From Porticoccaceae bacterium (lineage in GTDB: Bacteria > Pseudomonadota > Gammaproteobacteria > Pseudomonadales > Porticoccaceae), in the NCBI GenBank assembly GCA_029246925.1, contig JAQWMF010000102.1, positions 1 through 55,594 on the forward strand: 55,594 nucleotides of DNA, read 5' to 3'. Each line of letters opens with the position of its first letter. The stretch's first letter is position 1. This document shows positions 10,212 to 20,153 of this stretch, one piece after another. The notes beneath the pieces are model-generated. The model ran no database searches. It was not told the DNA's origin and saw nothing but the letters and a program-made list of their open reading frames with translations. Made by a program: the position numbers and the translations under genes.

Positions 10212-10589
10212 ATGAATAAACTATTTTGGATAAAAGTTACAGCATTTAGCGGACTGCTATCGGTTGTGCTTGGCGCATTTGCAGCGCACGTGCTAGATGG
10301 ATTGTTAACTATTCAGCGCATGGAAGCTTTTCATACTGCTGTGCAGTATCAATGCTTTCACACCCTCGCATTATTTTGCCTCATTTGTGTCGATGACAGT
10401 CTATTGGTGGCCCGCTGGAAAAAATATGCTGCAGGCTGTTTTCTGCTAGGTATTATCCTTTTTTGCGGCTCTCTGTATCTACTAATAGCAACGAATATTT
10501 CAAAACTAGCCATGATCACACCGCTGGGTGGATTGTCATTTGTTGCGGGTTGGATCATGCTACTACTTGCAGCAACAAGAGAAAAATAG
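10212..10589 (+). CDS. DUF423 family membrane protein (YgdD-like)
   Basis: The 125-residue protein has four hydrophobic helices and the family block VVLGAFAAHVLD near residue 18, followed by FHTAVQYQCFHTLALF. This marks DUF423/YgdD inner-membrane proteins of unknown biochemical role. The ATG lies only seven bases after the rpoH terminator T tract and has no clear Shine-Dalgarno sequence. Its stop codon abuts the trmB start at 10590 with no gap, suggesting co-translation. Confidence 0.85.
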   Translation: MNKLFWIKVTAFSGLLSVVLGAFAAHVLDGLLTIQRMEAFHTAVQYQCFHTLALFCLICVDDSLLVARWKKYAAGCFLLGIILFCGSLYLLIATNISKLAMITPLGGLSFVAGWIMLLLAATREK

Positions 10590-11279
10590 ATGGAAATTAA
10601 GCCAGAATACCGCGATAAAACAATACGCAGCTTTGTAGTGAGGGCCGGCCGAATGACAAAGGCCCAGCGCAGTGCCTTTGAATCAGGCTGGGAATCGTAT
10701 GGACTGCGTTTAGCCGATGGCATGATCGATATGAAGGCTTTATTTGGCCGGGGCAACCCCAAAGTGGTTGAAATAGGATTTGGTATGGGTGGCTCTCTGC
10801 TAGAAATGACAGAAGCCCAGCCGGAAACAGATTTTATTGGTATAGAGGTTCACCCTCCAGGCGTTGGAAGTTTAATTAATGCGGCTCAAGAAAAACAGAT
10901 GAACAATTTAAAAGTTTATCTAGCGGATGCAACCGATGTGCTTAACGAATGTTTTCCAGATGCAAGCCTGGATAGAGTGCAAATATATTTTCCAGATCCA
11001 TGGCACAAAAAGAAGCATAATAAACGACGTATTATTCAGCCAAAATTCTTGCAATTAATTCGCGAGAAGTTGCGATTGGGCGGCGTCTTACATATGGCGA
11101 CCGATTGGCAGCCCTATGCGGAGCAAATGCTAGAATTGATCACTGAAGCCGATGGGTTTAAAAATATGGCCGAAGACTATGTGCCGCGACCAGATTTTAG
11201 GCCGCTAACAAAATTTGAAAGACGTGGCGAAAGGCTGGGTCATGGAGTTTGGGATCTTATGGCAGAAAGAACGTTATAA
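10590..11279 (+). CDS. trmB: tRNA (guanine-46-N7)-methyltransferase TrmB
   Basis: The 229-residue enzyme has the SAM-binding VVEIGFGMGGSLLEM block near residue 55, GIEVHPPGVG near 85 and the TrmB signature YFPDPWHKKKHNKRR near 131-145. It makes 7-methylguanosine at position 46 in the tRNA variable loop. It begins immediately after the DUF423 stop codon. Length and motifs match the family throughout. Confidence 0.96.
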   Translation: MEIKPEYRDKTIRSFVVRAGRMTKAQRSAFESGWESYGLRLADGMIDMKALFGRGNPKVVEIGFGMGGSLLEMTEAQPETDFIGIEVHPPGVGSLINAAQEKQMNNLKVYLADATDVLNECFPDASLDRVQIYFPDPWHKKKHNKRRIIQPKFLQLIREKLRLGGVLHMATDWQPYAEQMLELITEADGFKNMAEDYVPRPDFRPLTKFERRGERLGHGVWDLMAERTL

Positions 11280-11393
11280 TAAGTTAGTAAATGATTTTCG
11301 TTAAGCAAGGCGAACTATTTAATATTTGTATAGTCTTAGAAATAGCCTAAACTAGTAGATGAGAATTTTAATTTTAATTATTAGGAATAAAAG

Positions 11394-12134
11394 ATGAAAA
11401 AAATTAGCCTGATTTCAATGATCGCCTTGGGCATTACTGCCTGTGGTCATGAGGAAACAACTGAGACAGAGGTAGCTGTTATTGATACGCAAGATCAAAA
11501 AGTCAGCTACCTAATGGGTATAGAAAACGGAAAAGGCATTGGTTCCACCGGTATTAATCTAGACCTTGCGGCTTATCAGCAGGGTTTTGCAGATGGTGTT
11601 GCCAAGTTAGAGTCAAAGCTTGATGACGAGGAGGCCAGCAAGGTGATCCAAGAATTCCAAAAGCAGATGATGGCTAAACGCGATGAAATGCAAAAGGCTG
11701 AACAGGAATCAGCGCAGCTTGAGTCAGCGGCAAATTTAGACGAAGGTAAAGCTTTTCTTGCGGCTAACGGCGCAAAAGAAGGGATTGTTACCACAGAATC
11801 TGGTCTTCAATATAAGGTGATCACTGCAGGAACTGGCGAGAAGCCAAGTGTAGAGAGCACTGTTGAAGTGCATTATGCGGGAAGTCTTTTAGACGGCACA
11901 GAGTTTGATAGTTCTATTAAGCGTGGCAATCCGGTTAAATTTGGTGTGACGCAGGTAATTCCTGGTTGGACTGAGGCTCTTCAGTTAATGCCTGAGGGTT
12001 CAAAGTGGGAACTATATATACCCGCCGATTTAGGTTATGGCGCTGGCGGTCAGGGGCCTATTGGGCCTAATGCAGTCTTGATTTTTGAGGTTGAATTGCT
12101 ATCAGCTAATGTGAGCAAAGCTGAAAAGGGCTAA
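11394..12134 (+). CDS. FKBP-type peptidyl-prolyl isomerase lipoprotein (FkpA/Mip-like)
   Basis: The 246-residue protein has a short lipoprotein signal ending in GITAC, with Cys17 as the predicted lipidated residue. An N-terminal helical dimerisation domain (about 35-115) follows, then a C-terminal FKBP domain (about 125-240) with VEVHYAGSLLDGTEFDSS and PADLGYG. It is expected to act as a periplasmic chaperone and prolyl isomerase. An AGGA ribosome-binding site sits eight bases before the ATG. A bidirectional terminator follows. The choice between fkpA, fklB and mip names cannot be made by sight. Confidence 0.92.
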   Translation: MKKISLISMIALGITACGHEETTETEVAVIDTQDQKVSYLMGIENGKGIGSTGINLDLAAYQQGFADGVAKLESKLDDEEASKVIQEFQKQMMAKRDEMQKAEQESAQLESAANLDEGKAFLAANGAKEGIVTTESGLQYKVITAGTGEKPSVESTVEVHYAGSLLDGTEFDSSIKRGNPVKFGVTQVIPGWTEALQLMPEGSKWELYIPADLGYGAGGQGPIGPNAVLIFEVELLSANVSKAEKG

Positions 12135-12152
12135 TTTAACGCTTCGACGGCT

Positions 12153-12180
12153 AAAAGCCCCATTTTAACGGGGCTTTTTT
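12153..12180. terminator. Bidirectional intrinsic terminator between FKBP gene and rsd
   Basis: A GCCCC/GGGGC stem extended by A-T pairs (AAAAGCCCC with GGGGCTTTT) has an eight-base loop and six T on the plus strand. The complementary strand ends in four T. It sits between convergent genes and can serve both. Confidence 0.88.
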
Positions 12181-12189
12181 ATGCGATAT

Positions 12190-12690
12190 TTAGTTAGCAG
12201 GCTTCTTTTGGATTAATACCTGTTGATAATGAGCACTGTGCAGGATATTGACCATACTGTCTTCAATTTCGAATCTCTGAGCCAGATTTTCTCCTAGATT
12301 CGACAGGTCATTCGCTAGTGATGTTAGGTCATCTGTGGCCAAATACTTGTCATTGAAGTCTAAGAGAAGGTCGGTCAGCGAATATATTGCAGGTAGAAGT
12401 TTTTTCCCCGAGGCTAGGGCTTCGGCGTCGTTAAATAGATGACCTTCGTTGATTAACTGCTCAAATATTTCAAAGTGACCCTCTGAAATATAATCGACTA
12501 ACTGTTGGCAAAAGGTTTGCAATAGCAAGCCTTGATTGGGGTCTTGGTGATGGAAATCCTTGACGTTGCTTAGCTCGCAAAAGGTTACAAGAAGCATCCG
12601 GCGAGCTTCTAGCCAGTGTTTAATGCGTTCATGCACCCATGGCCAAAATTCATTTGGCTTTAAATTTTCGTCTTCCATAATAGTTTCCAT
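12190..12690 (-). CDS. rsd: Rsd/AlgQ family regulator of sigma-70
   Basis: The 166-residue helical protein matches the Rsd/AlgQ family, with ARRMLLVTFCEL near residue 30 and CQQLVDYISEGHFEIFEQL near 61. Rsd binds region 4 of sigma-70, while AlgQ in Pseudomonas affects alginate and siderophore genes. Two starts are possible: the ATG at 12690 or one four codons later at 12678, which has GGAAA with better spacing. The neighbouring dsbB gene upstream matches the algQ-dsb arrangement of Pseudomonas. Confidence 0.88.
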   Translation of the reverse strand: METIMEDENLKPNEFWPWVHERIKHWLEARRMLLVTFCELSNVKDFHHQDPNQGLLLQTFCQQLVDYISEGHFEIFEQLINEGHLFNDAEALASGKKLLPAIYSLTDLLLDFNDKYLATDDLTSLANDLSNLGENLAQRFEIEDSMVNILHSAHYQQVLIQKKPAN

Positions 12691-12805
12691 TGTCCATTAT
12701 TTTCAATAATAGCTTACTCTTTTTATTATTAGAAAGGAAAATGTTTATTTATTAGTCAATAACGAAAGTAGTTAAGGGAAAGACGGTTACTAGGCTAAAG
12801 GCTGA

Positions 12806-13300
12806 TTAGGCTTTTCGAGTGATCTGGATAATCCCTATAGCTGCATATCCGATAAAGGCGACTAAAACCCAGCCAGGCATGCTAATTCCCAACAATTGCC
12901 ACTGTACTTCAGCGCAATTTCCATCGCCTTTAAGGAGGTGAGATATTGCTTCTGATAAAGAGAAGACGTCAAATAGATAATCAACCGGTATACCGCAGGC
13001 AGGCACTTTGTCGTCAGGTAGGCTTTGAAGCCAAAGCTGCTTAATAGAAAAATAACCGCCAACTACAGCTAGCATAGTGGAAAGGCTAGCATAGGCTCTT
13101 TGGCCGTACGTCGAGGGGTTATGGAGAGCTGCTAGGGTACAGACTAGTGTAATTGCGATCACAAAAACCCGCTGAGTAATACATAAATAGCAGGGTTCTA
13201 ACTGCAGGTGATGCTGAAAGTAAAACACGGCGATAAGAATGAGTAACATCCCAGAAAGTGCTTGTAGGCCGTTTAGTACTCTATGGTTGGATGGCAGCAT
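12806..13300 (-). CDS. dsbB: Disulfide bond formation protein DsbB
   Basis: The 164-residue protein has four membrane helices, the first periplasmic Cys pair in EPCYLCITQR (about 35-44) and the second pair in PACGIPV and GNCAEVQW. These are the two redox-active disulfides of DsbB. It reoxidises periplasmic DsbA and passes electrons to ubiquinone. The C-terminal GISMPGW block is typical. It lies 115 bases upstream of rsd on the same strand. Confidence 0.95.
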   Translation of the reverse strand: MLPSNHRVLNGLQALSGMLLILIAVFYFQHHLQLEPCYLCITQRVFVIAITLVCTLAALHNPSTYGQRAYASLSTMLAVVGGYFSIKQLWLQSLPDDKVPACGIPVDYLFDVFSLSEAISHLLKGDGNCAEVQWQLLGISMPGWVLVAFIGYAAIGIIQITRKA

Positions 13301-13354
13301 TTCTGTCTCCTAAAATTTCACTTGGTCATTGTAATACATCATTTGGCATAGGGG

Positions 13355-14944
13355 CTAATCAGCTTGTGATGACCGCCAATAATCGGATAAAAATTTATCA
13401 AAGGACTTAGAGTCACTATTTTCTTTGATGGCTTGTTGGCTGTGAGATGTTTCGGCTAACGCTCCATAGGTTTGGGCTATTGCATTGTCGAGATCGCCAG
13501 CAAGGAAAAGGTGTCTTTGCTCCTGAGCCTTGCGCATTGCCATACCGTAATAGGTCTCACTATTTTCCTGCATCTCGTTAAGCATGGATGCTGAGGGGGT
13601 CATGTTTGAATCATCTATTGCCGATTGCATTTTTTTTAGCCCCTGTAGATAAAGTTGAGTACTATTTTGATGAGCATGGTCTAATTGTTCAGCCACTGGC
13701 TGCATTTGGGCTAGCAGTTCGGCGCCCCAGTCTCTGAGCTTAACATCCGTTTGATTGCGACGAAGCATAAGCGCGTAATCTCGCCCCTGATATACAGTAC
13801 GCAGCATATTTTCTGATAAGTCTAAAGATTCAGCGCTACTGGTTTTCGGGCTTTCAGACAGCAGGCAAAATAGAAGAAAAGTATCTAAGAAGCGCATGGT
13901 TTGAGCATCAATGCCGCAAGCGATCAGAGGATTTACATCTAGGCAGCGAACCTCAATATATTCAACGCCTCGGTGCTCTAATGCCTGAAGAGGCGTTTCA
14001 TTTGACGCTGCAGTGCGCTTGGGTCGAATAGCGCTGTAAAATTCATTCTCAATTTGTAAAAGATGCGTATTGAGCTGCTGATAATTGCCCTGTTCATCTT
14101 TAAGCCCAATGTCATCATAGGCTTGATAGGGTTTAGCCAGTGCGCCACGAAGAGATATTACATACTGCTCTAGGCTGTTATAGGAGATATCCACAGCGCT
14201 CTGTACCTGACTTTGATAGCCTAGGTCGCCCATTCGCAATGAGGTCGCATAAGGCTGATATAGACTGTGACTATCTTGCCCCACGGGGCTTAAGCGATGG
14301 TCGCGATTAGCGACAAAGCTTCTACAGACCGCCGGTGCCGAGCCTAAAAGATAAAGCAGCAACCAGGCATAGCGGCGAAAATTACGGATTAAGTGAAAGT
14401 ATCCTTCAGATTTAAAGTCCCGTAATACTTGAGTATTTTGTTGTTGCTTTTGTAGCTCGAGCCAAAGTTCATCTGGCACAGAAAAATTATAGTGAATACC
14501 CGCAATAGTTTGCATCGCTCGGCCGTATCTGTGGCCTAGACCTAATCGATAAACCTGTTTCATTTGCCCTATATTAGAAGACCCATACTTAGCTACTGGA
14601 ATTTCATCATCAGGGCCTAGCTGGCAGGGCATGCTACTTACCCATAGAAGCTCTTCGCCTATTTGTCGATAGCTGAATCGATGGATATCATCAAGCTCTT
14701 TAAGCACCTTTTCAATCGAGCAAGATGGCGCAGTAATAAACTCTAAAAGTGCCTCAGAATAATCTGTGGTTATTGATGGATGAGTAAGCGCTGAGCCCAG
14801 AGTTTTTGGGTGCGCGGTATTTGCAATATGTCCGTTAGGTGAAACCCGAAGGCTTTCTTTCTCAATGCCCCTAACAATACCGCGTAAAAGTGCAATTTTT
14901 TGAGGGTTATCAAATAGTGCCAAACGATCATTTAAAGACAGCAT
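13355..14944 (-). CDS. gshA: Glutamate-cysteine ligase GshA
   Basis: The 529-residue protein has the proteobacterial type-1 GCL features: IVRGIEKESLRVSPNG near residue 23, then TDYSEALLEFITAP near 79-92, and a conserved core containing GIHYNFS. It joins glutamate and cysteine, the first and rate-limiting step of glutathione synthesis. The partner enzyme gshB is also in this window, at 30.9 kb. It lies 10 bases after a small unknown gene, with which it may be co-transcribed. Confidence 0.96.
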   Translation of the reverse strand: MLSLNDRLALFDNPQKIALLRGIVRGIEKESLRVSPNGHIANTAHPKTLGSALTHPSITTDYSEALLEFITAPSCSIEKVLKELDDIHRFSYRQIGEELLWVSSMPCQLGPDDEIPVAKYGSSNIGQMKQVYRLGLGHRYGRAMQTIAGIHYNFSVPDELWLELQKQQQNTQVLRDFKSEGYFHLIRNFRRYAWLLLYLLGSAPAVCRSFVANRDHRLSPVGQDSHSLYQPYATSLRMGDLGYQSQVQSAVDISYNSLEQYVISLRGALAKPYQAYDDIGLKDEQGNYQQLNTHLLQIENEFYSAIRPKRTAASNETPLQALEHRGVEYIEVRCLDVNPLIACGIDAQTMRFLDTFLLFCLLSESPKTSSAESLDLSENMLRTVYQGRDYALMLRRNQTDVKLRDWGAELLAQMQPVAEQLDHAHQNSTQLYLQGLKKMQSAIDDSNMTPSASMLNEMQENSETYYGMAMRKAQEQRHLFLAGDLDNAIAQTYGALAETSHSQQAIKENSDSKSFDKFLSDYWRSSQAD

Positions 14945-14954
14945 AATATCTCAA

Positions 14955-15188
14955 TTAGGCAGCATTAGAGGAGGATTCAGGAACAATAACACGACCTTTG
15001 CTATCAATTTCGCAGGAGGTTACCTTGGCTCTAAGGCTAATATCCTTCGCATTTAGCTCTATTAACTTATTGAGAGCAATATCTTGGTGTTCTGATTGAA
15101 ATAGCGGGGTATTTTTGATGTCAGAAGTCCACATTAAATCTTTGCCAAGGCAGCGATCATCGGACAGTTGTAAGATATATCTAACCAT
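14955..15188 (-). CDS. Small hypothetical protein upstream of gshA
   Basis: This 77-residue reading frame, starting MVRYILQLSDDRCLG, has no signal peptide or membrane segment that I can see. It is moderately charged and ends ESSSNAA. I do not recognise the family. It sits 10 bases upstream of gshA in the same direction, which favours a real, co-transcribed gene. Its ribosome-binding site is weak and it has only one neighbour on its own transcript, so a spurious call remains possible. Confidence 0.5.
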   Translation of the reverse strand: MVRYILQLSDDRCLGKDLMWTSDIKNTPLFQSEHQDIALNKLIELNAKDISLRAKVTSCEIDSKGRVIVPESSSNAA

Positions 15189-15299
15189 GTAATAGCCGTG
15201 ATAGAAGCGTTGAATTAACGGGTAGTTTAACCCATACGCTGTAATGAAAAAAAGGTAATTATTGCTTTATCGTTAACTCAAATATTGAGCCTAAAGCGC

Positions 15300-16676
15300 T
15301 CAATGATGACTATTTTCAGATTGCTTTAGATTTGCCCAGTGCTTCAATCCCCTCATAAAAACGGGCTCAAGATAAAAAATAATTCCCATAAAGGCGAGAT
15401 TTAAAAGCGCTAGAAGTAAAAAGAATTGCGGTATGCTCCATCCTAGTTGGCTTAAAAAAAGCATGCCCAATAGACTGCCAGACACCATGAATAAAGCATT
15501 AAAAATATTGTTTACGGATAACACTCTAGCTCGGGTTGCGCCATTGGTATTGCGTTGGATCATGGCGTAAATTGGCACAATAAATAAACCACCAAATAGG
15601 CCGATAAAAAGTAAATCAATCAGTACTCTTAGGCCTGAGGCCATGGTTATAAATTCCAAGGGCAAAATGATTTCTCCAGCCGTATTGATGGCCGCATAGG
15701 AGGTTGAGGAAAAAAATAAATCTATTGCGAACAGGCTAAGGCCTAAGGTACCAACGGGGACTAAGCCTGGTTCAACTCGTCCTCGTGATAGCCAGTTACA
15801 ACATAGAGAACCTATGGCAACACCAATAATAAATGAGCCTAATAAAATTGAAATAAGTTTTGGGTCGCCACCTAAAATAGCCACTGAAAAATTCGGTACC
15901 TGCGTTAAAAAACAGGCCCCATAAAGCCAAAACCAAGAGCTGGAAAAAATACAGTAGAGAACCGTTTTATTTTGTTTGGCGAGCCTGTAATTAAAAACAG
16001 TTTCTCGAATTTGATTAAATGATACCTGATGGTCAGTGGTTGCTTTTTCGGGGGGAGCATTGGGAATCTGGCAGCTGCTAAGCCAGCCGACAATGGCTAC
16101 CAAAATAATCAGTGCCCCCAACTGCATTGGCCCCTGCGGGCCAGTGACCAGCCAGCCGCCAATCAAAGTGCCTAGTAAGATAGACACAAAAGTGCCCATT
16201 CCCACCTGAGCATTGGCCGCCAGCAATTCGTTATCCTCAACATGTTGAGGAATAATGGCATATTTTATTGGGCCAAAGAACGCAGATTGAACGCCCAGTA
16301 AAAATAGTATTGCCAGCATAAGATTTATATTAGCCTGCCATAGAGAAAAACAGCCGAGGAGCATCAGGATTATCTCTGCAAATTTAATGCGTCGAATTAA
16401 GTAAGCTTTATCGAAGTGATCGGCAAGACGGCCCGCCATGGTTGAAAATAAGAAGAAGGGCAATATAAATAGGCCTGCCGCAAGGTTGGTAATGAAATTT
16501 GTAGTGTTATCAGAAGATGCAACGGCGGTACTAACCACGATAACCATCAAGGCATTTTTAAAAAGGTTGTCGTTTAGCGCCCCAAGAAATTGGGTAATAA
16601 AAAACGGCAAAAACCGACGCTTAGAAAATAGATAGAACTGACCTTTGTTGTTATTCACTTGCGGCCCCTGAGACAA
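15300..16676 (-). CDS. LplT-like major facilitator permease without acyltransferase domain
   Basis: The 458-residue protein has 12 predicted membrane helices. Its N-terminus (FFITQFLGALNDNLFKNAL, about 25-43) and GVQSAFFGPIKYAIIPQ block (about 128-144) are typical of the permease half of bifunctional Aas proteins and of LplT. Those proteins flip lysophospholipids across the inner membrane for re-acylation. The protein stops after the permease portion, so there is no fused PlsC-type acyltransferase or acyl-ACP synthetase. Lysophospholipid transport is inferred by family. Confidence 0.78.
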   Translation of the reverse strand: MSQGPQVNNNKGQFYLFSKRRFLPFFITQFLGALNDNLFKNALMVIVVSTAVASSDNTTNFITNLAAGLFILPFFLFSTMAGRLADHFDKAYLIRRIKFAEIILMLLGCFSLWQANINLMLAILFLLGVQSAFFGPIKYAIIPQHVEDNELLAANAQVGMGTFVSILLGTLIGGWLVTGPQGPMQLGALIILVAIVGWLSSCQIPNAPPEKATTDHQVSFNQIRETVFNYRLAKQNKTVLYCIFSSSWFWLYGACFLTQVPNFSVAILGGDPKLISILLGSFIIGVAIGSLCCNWLSRGRVEPGLVPVGTLGLSLFAIDLFFSSTSYAAINTAGEIILPLEFITMASGLRVLIDLLFIGLFGGLFIVPIYAMIQRNTNGATRARVLSVNNIFNALFMVSGSLLGMLFLSQLGWSIPQFFLLLALLNLAFMGIIFYLEPVFMRGLKHWANLKQSENSHH

Positions 16677-16778
16677 TAATATCTGAATCCAGATAACTTA
16701 ATCTTCTAGTCGGCGCTATGCAAGCTTAAAAACAATTTTTCAAAATTAGGGGGCGGGGAATGCCGTTGAGGTTACCTG

Positions 16779-18260
16779 TTATGGTTGTTTAGCCTCAGAG
16801 ATGCCCAATTCACGCCAAAGCTTATCAATTCGTTGTTTAACCTCAGAATCCATCTCTATGGGGGCTCCCCATTCGCGGTTAGTTTCGCCGGGCATTTTAT
16901 TGGTTGCATCCAGTCCCATCTTTGAGCCTAGGCCAGATACTGGAGAGGCAAAATCGAGGTAGTCTATCGGTGTATTATCGATCATTACCGTATCTCTGGC
17001 AGGGTCCATTCGGGTAGTAATCGCCCAGATCACATCCTCCCAATTGCGAATATTAATATCTTCATCGGTAACTATAATAAATTTGGTGTACATAAATTGG
17101 CGCAAAAATGACCAGACGCCCATCATTACGCGCTTGGCGTGTCCCGGAAATTGTTTTTTTATACTTACCACTGCCATTCTGTATGAACAGCCCTCGGCGG
17201 GAAGGTAGAAATCGGTAATTTCAGGAAACTGCTTCTGCAAAATTGGCACAAACACTTCGTTGAGGGCCACGCCTAAAATGGCGGGCTCATCTGGCGGGCG
17301 ACCCGTATAGGTGCTGTGATAAATAGGGTCTTTGCGATGGGTTATTCGCTCAACGGTTAATACTGGAAAGCGTTCAACCTCGTTGTAATAGCCGGTGTGA
17401 TCGCCAAATGGACCCTCATCAGCTTCTTCCCCTGGCTGTAGGTAGCCCTCAAGAATAATTTCAGCGGTAGCTGGTACTTGTAAGTCGCTGCCGATGCATT
17501 TAGCAACAGAGGTTTTTTCGCCGCGCAAAAGACCGGCAAAAGCGTATTCAGACAGGCTATCTGGAACTGGAGTCACTGCGCCAAGGGTGGTCGCTGGATC
17601 TGCGCCAAGCGCAATGGCCACAGGATAGGGTTTGCCCGGATTCTTTATTTGCCAGTCGCGATAGTCTAAGGCTCCGCCGCGGTGGGCTAGCCAGCGCATA
17701 ATAAGCTTATTTTTAGCCAGCTTTTGCATGCGATAGATGCCTAGATTTTGGCGCTCCTTGTCAGGCCCGCGAGTAATCACTAATGGCCATGTGATTAATG
17801 GTGCGGCATCCCCAGGCCAGCAAGTTTGAATAGGTATCTGGCTTAAATCTACTTGGTCTCCCTCAAGAACAACTTCTTGGCAAGGCGCTTTTTTTACAGA
17901 TTTAACAGGCATATTAAGTACCTGTTTAAAGTCATGACGCTTATCCCAAAGGTCGCGAAGGTTTTTGGGTGGTTCGGGTTGCTTTAAAAAAGCCAATAAC
18001 TCACCTACATCGCGCAAAGCCGCGACTGATTCTTGGCCCATGCCCATGGCGACTCTTTTTGGCGTGCCAAATAGGTTGCATAGAACAGGCATTGAATAGC
18101 CCTTGGGGTTTTCAAATAGTAGAGCAGGGCCCTTAGCGCGTAATGTCCGATCGCTGATTTCGGTCATTTCAAGGTTGGGATCTACTTCTTGTGAGATACG
18201 GATCAGCTCACCCTGCTGTTCAAGGAATGAGATAAAACTGCGTAAATCAGAATGTTTCAT
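16779..18260 (-). CDS. ubiD: 3-octaprenyl-4-hydroxybenzoate carboxy-lyase UbiD
   Basis: The 493-residue protein matches UbiD over its full length, with [11 protein letters not shown] near residue 100, [21 protein letters not shown] near 213-233 and [12 protein letters not shown] near 287. It is a prenylated-FMN enzyme that decarboxylates the ubiquinone precursor ring; its cofactor comes from UbiX, which is not in this window. It lies 45 bases downstream of rho on the same strand, an order also found in Pseudomonas. Confidence 0.96.
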   Translation of the reverse strand: MKHSDLRSFISFLEQQGELIRISQEVDPNLEMTEISDRTLRAKGPALLFENPKGYSMPVLCNLFGTPKRVAMGMGQESVAALRDVGELLAFLKQPEPPKNLRDLWDKRHDFKQVLNMPVKSVKKAPCQEVVLEGDQVDLSQIPIQTCWPGDAAPLITWPLVITRGPDKERQNLGIYRMQKLAKNKLIMRWLAHRGGALDYRDWQIKNPGKPYPVAIALGADPATTLGAVTPVPDSLSEYAFAGLLRGEKTSVAKCIGSDLQVPATAEIILEGYLQPGEEADEGPFGDHTGYYNEVERFPVLTVERITHRKDPIYHSTYTGRPPDEPAILGVALNEVFVPILQKQFPEITDFYLPAEGCSYRMAVVSIKKQFPGHAKRVMMGVWSFLRQFMYTKFIIVTDEDINIRNWEDVIWAITTRMDPARDTVMIDNTPIDYLDFASPVSGLGSKMGLDATNKMPGETNREWGAPIEMDSEVKQRIDKLWRELGISEAKQP

Positions 18261-18305
18261 GGGGCGGGCTCAAATATTGTCAGTACATCGGTAACTGTGC
18301 GACAA

Positions 18306-19565
18306 CTATTTACGTTTCATCGCACCAAAAAATTCACCGTTGCTTTTGAAACTTTTTAATTTTTCTATCATAAATTCGATAGCGGTTAGATCTTCCATAT
18401 CATGAAGAAGTTTGCGCAAAATCCAAACGCGTTGAAGTTCTGTTTCGTCCATTAGTAAGTCTTCACGACGAGTTCCAGAGCGACGAATGTTAATAGCAGG
18501 GTAAACACGTTTTTCAGCGATCTTACGGTCAAGGATTAGCTCCAAGTTACCTGTGCCCTTAAATTCTTCGTAAATAACTTCATCCATTTTTGAGCCGGTA
18601 TCAACCAAAGCGGTGGCAATAATGCTGAGGCTGCCACCGTTTTCAATGTTACGTGCAGCACCAAAGAAGCGCTTGGGTTTTTCCAATGCGTGGGCATCAA
18701 CACCACCGGTTAGAACCTTACCTGACGATGGGATCACCGTGTTATAAGCTCTGGCTAGACGAGTAATCGAGTCAAGCAAGATAACCACATCTTTTTTATG
18801 CTCTACGAGGCGCTTAGCTTTTTCAATGACCATTTCAGCAACCTGAACATGGCGATTGGGTGGCTCATCAAAGGTGGAAGCAATCACTTCGCCGCGAACG
18901 GTGCGCTGCATTTCGGTTACTTCTTCAGGGCGCTCATCAATAAGCAGAACAATGATGTAGCACTCAGGATTATTGCGAATAATGGACTGCGCAATATTCT
19001 GCATCATAATTGTTTTGCCCGCTTTAGGCGGAGCAACAATCAATCCTCGCTGACCTTTACCTATAGGCGACACCAGATCAATGACGCGGCCAGTGAGATC
19101 CTCTGTGGAGCCGTTACCGGCTTCAAGCAGCAGTGGTTCATCTGGGAAAAGAGGTGTTAGGTTTTCGAACAAAATTTTATTGCGTGCATTTTCTGGCGCG
19201 TCAAAATTAATTTCATCGACTTTAAGCATGGCAAAATAACGCTCGCCATCTTTAGGCGGGCGTATTTTTCCGGCGATACGGTCACCGGTGCGCAGGTTAA
19301 AGCGCCTAATCTGGCTTGGAGAGACATAGATATCATCTGGCCCAGCTAGATAAGAAGCACCTGCAGAGCGCAAAAATCCAAAGCCATCGGGTAAAATTTC
19401 TAATACACCATCACCGTAAATATCTTCTCCGCTTTTAGCGTGACGCTTTAGTAGGGCAAAGATAATATCTTGTTTGCGGGATCGCGCTAGATTGTCCAGC
19501 CCCATTGAGGCAGTCATTTCTAGAAGTTCGTCAATTGGTTTTTGCTTTAATTCTGATAGATTCAT
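18306..19565 (-). CDS. rho: Transcription termination factor Rho
   Basis: The 419-residue hexameric helicase has the N-terminal cold-shock-like RNA-binding domain ([16 protein letters not shown] near 57-72), the P-loop [12 protein letters not shown] (about 174-185), the Walker B/Q-loop region [16 protein letters not shown] and the C-terminal GTRREDLL block. Length and motifs match E. coli Rho exactly. A leader of about 200 bases separates it from trxA upstream, which fits autogenous control known for rho genes but not shown here. Confidence 0.97.
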   Translation of the reverse strand: MNLSELKQKPIDELLEMTASMGLDNLARSRKQDIIFALLKRHAKSGEDIYGDGVLEILPDGFGFLRSAGASYLAGPDDIYVSPSQIRRFNLRTGDRIAGKIRPPKDGERYFAMLKVDEINFDAPENARNKILFENLTPLFPDEPLLLEAGNGSTEDLTGRVIDLVSPIGKGQRGLIVAPPKAGKTIMMQNIAQSIIRNNPECYIIVLLIDERPEEVTEMQRTVRGEVIASTFDEPPNRHVQVAEMVIEKAKRLVEHKKDVVILLDSITRLARAYNTVIPSSGKVLTGGVDAHALEKPKRFFGAARNIENGGSLSIIATALVDTGSKMDEVIYEEFKGTGNLELILDRKIAEKRVYPAINIRRSGTRREDLLMDETELQRVWILRKLLHDMEDLTAIEFMIEKLKSFKSNGEFFGAMKRK

Positions 19566-19748
19566 AGGATGTTCTTAGGGTATATGTAGTTCGGAGAAAT
19601 TATTGTCTTGACCATAGCCAAGGGTTGGTTTTGTTTGAGTGTAGTCTACTGTCGCAGTTAGCACTTGTTTTTTTAGCGTGCCAATTAGGTCATCGAATAG
19701 GGACGTATGTAAGACTAAAGGGTTGTGGCTATAAACGCAAGCTGAATT

Positions 19749-19771
19749 TTGCGGCCCCATTGGGGCCGCAA
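19749..19771 (-). other. Strong GC hairpin just after trxA, no T tract
   Basis: A perfect ten-base stem (TTGCGGCCCC with GGGGCCGCAA) closes a three-base loop six bases beyond the trxA stop codon. On the minus strand it is followed by AAAATTCAGC rather than a run of T, so it is not a classical terminator. It may act as a 3' stabiliser of trxA mRNA or as part of the rho leader. Confidence 0.55.
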
Positions 19772-19776
19772 GAAGC

Positions 19777-20103
19777 TTAAATAAGGCTATCTACAAACGC
19801 TGTTAATTGTCCTTTGGAAAGGGCGCCTACTTTAGTGGCCTCAACAGCACCATTTTTAAATACCAAAAGAGTAGGAATTCCACGTACATTAAATTTAGCA
19901 GCGCTCTCGGGGCTACTATCTACATCAACTTTACACACTTTAATTTTGCCTGCGTATTCAATGGCTAGCTCATCAAGTATAGGTGCAATCATTTTGCATG
20001 GGCCGCACCAAGGTGCCCAAAAATCAACCAGCGTTGGCAATTCGGATTGAAGTACGTCAGCGTCAAAGCTGGCATCGGTTACATGGACAATTGAGTCACT
20101 CAT
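19777..20103 (-). CDS. trxA: Thioredoxin 1
   Basis: The protein has the thioredoxin fold with the [14 protein letters not shown] active-site block near residue 30 and the cis-Pro region [11 protein letters not shown] near 72. It reduces cytoplasmic disulfides using electrons from thioredoxin reductase. I place the start at the ATG at 20103, preceded by GGAGAAA with eight bases spacing, giving 108 residues. A TTG five codons upstream would overlap that ribosome-binding site. The trxA-rho-ubiD order matches Pseudomonas. Confidence 0.97.
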   Translation of the reverse strand: MSDSIVHVTDASFDADVLQSELPTLVDFWAPWCGPCKMIAPILDELAIEYAGKIKVCKVDVDSSPESAAKFNVRGIPTLLVFKNGAVEATKVGALSKGQLTAFVDSLI

Positions 20104-20153
20104 TGGGAATTTCTCCAAAAAAACAGGTTTTAATCATTTTTGTTTAGACGGCT

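Noticed and set aside
19575-19760. 61-codon minus-strand frame in the rho leader
   Set aside because: Its start codon lies inside the GC hairpin after trxA and there is no ribosome-binding site.
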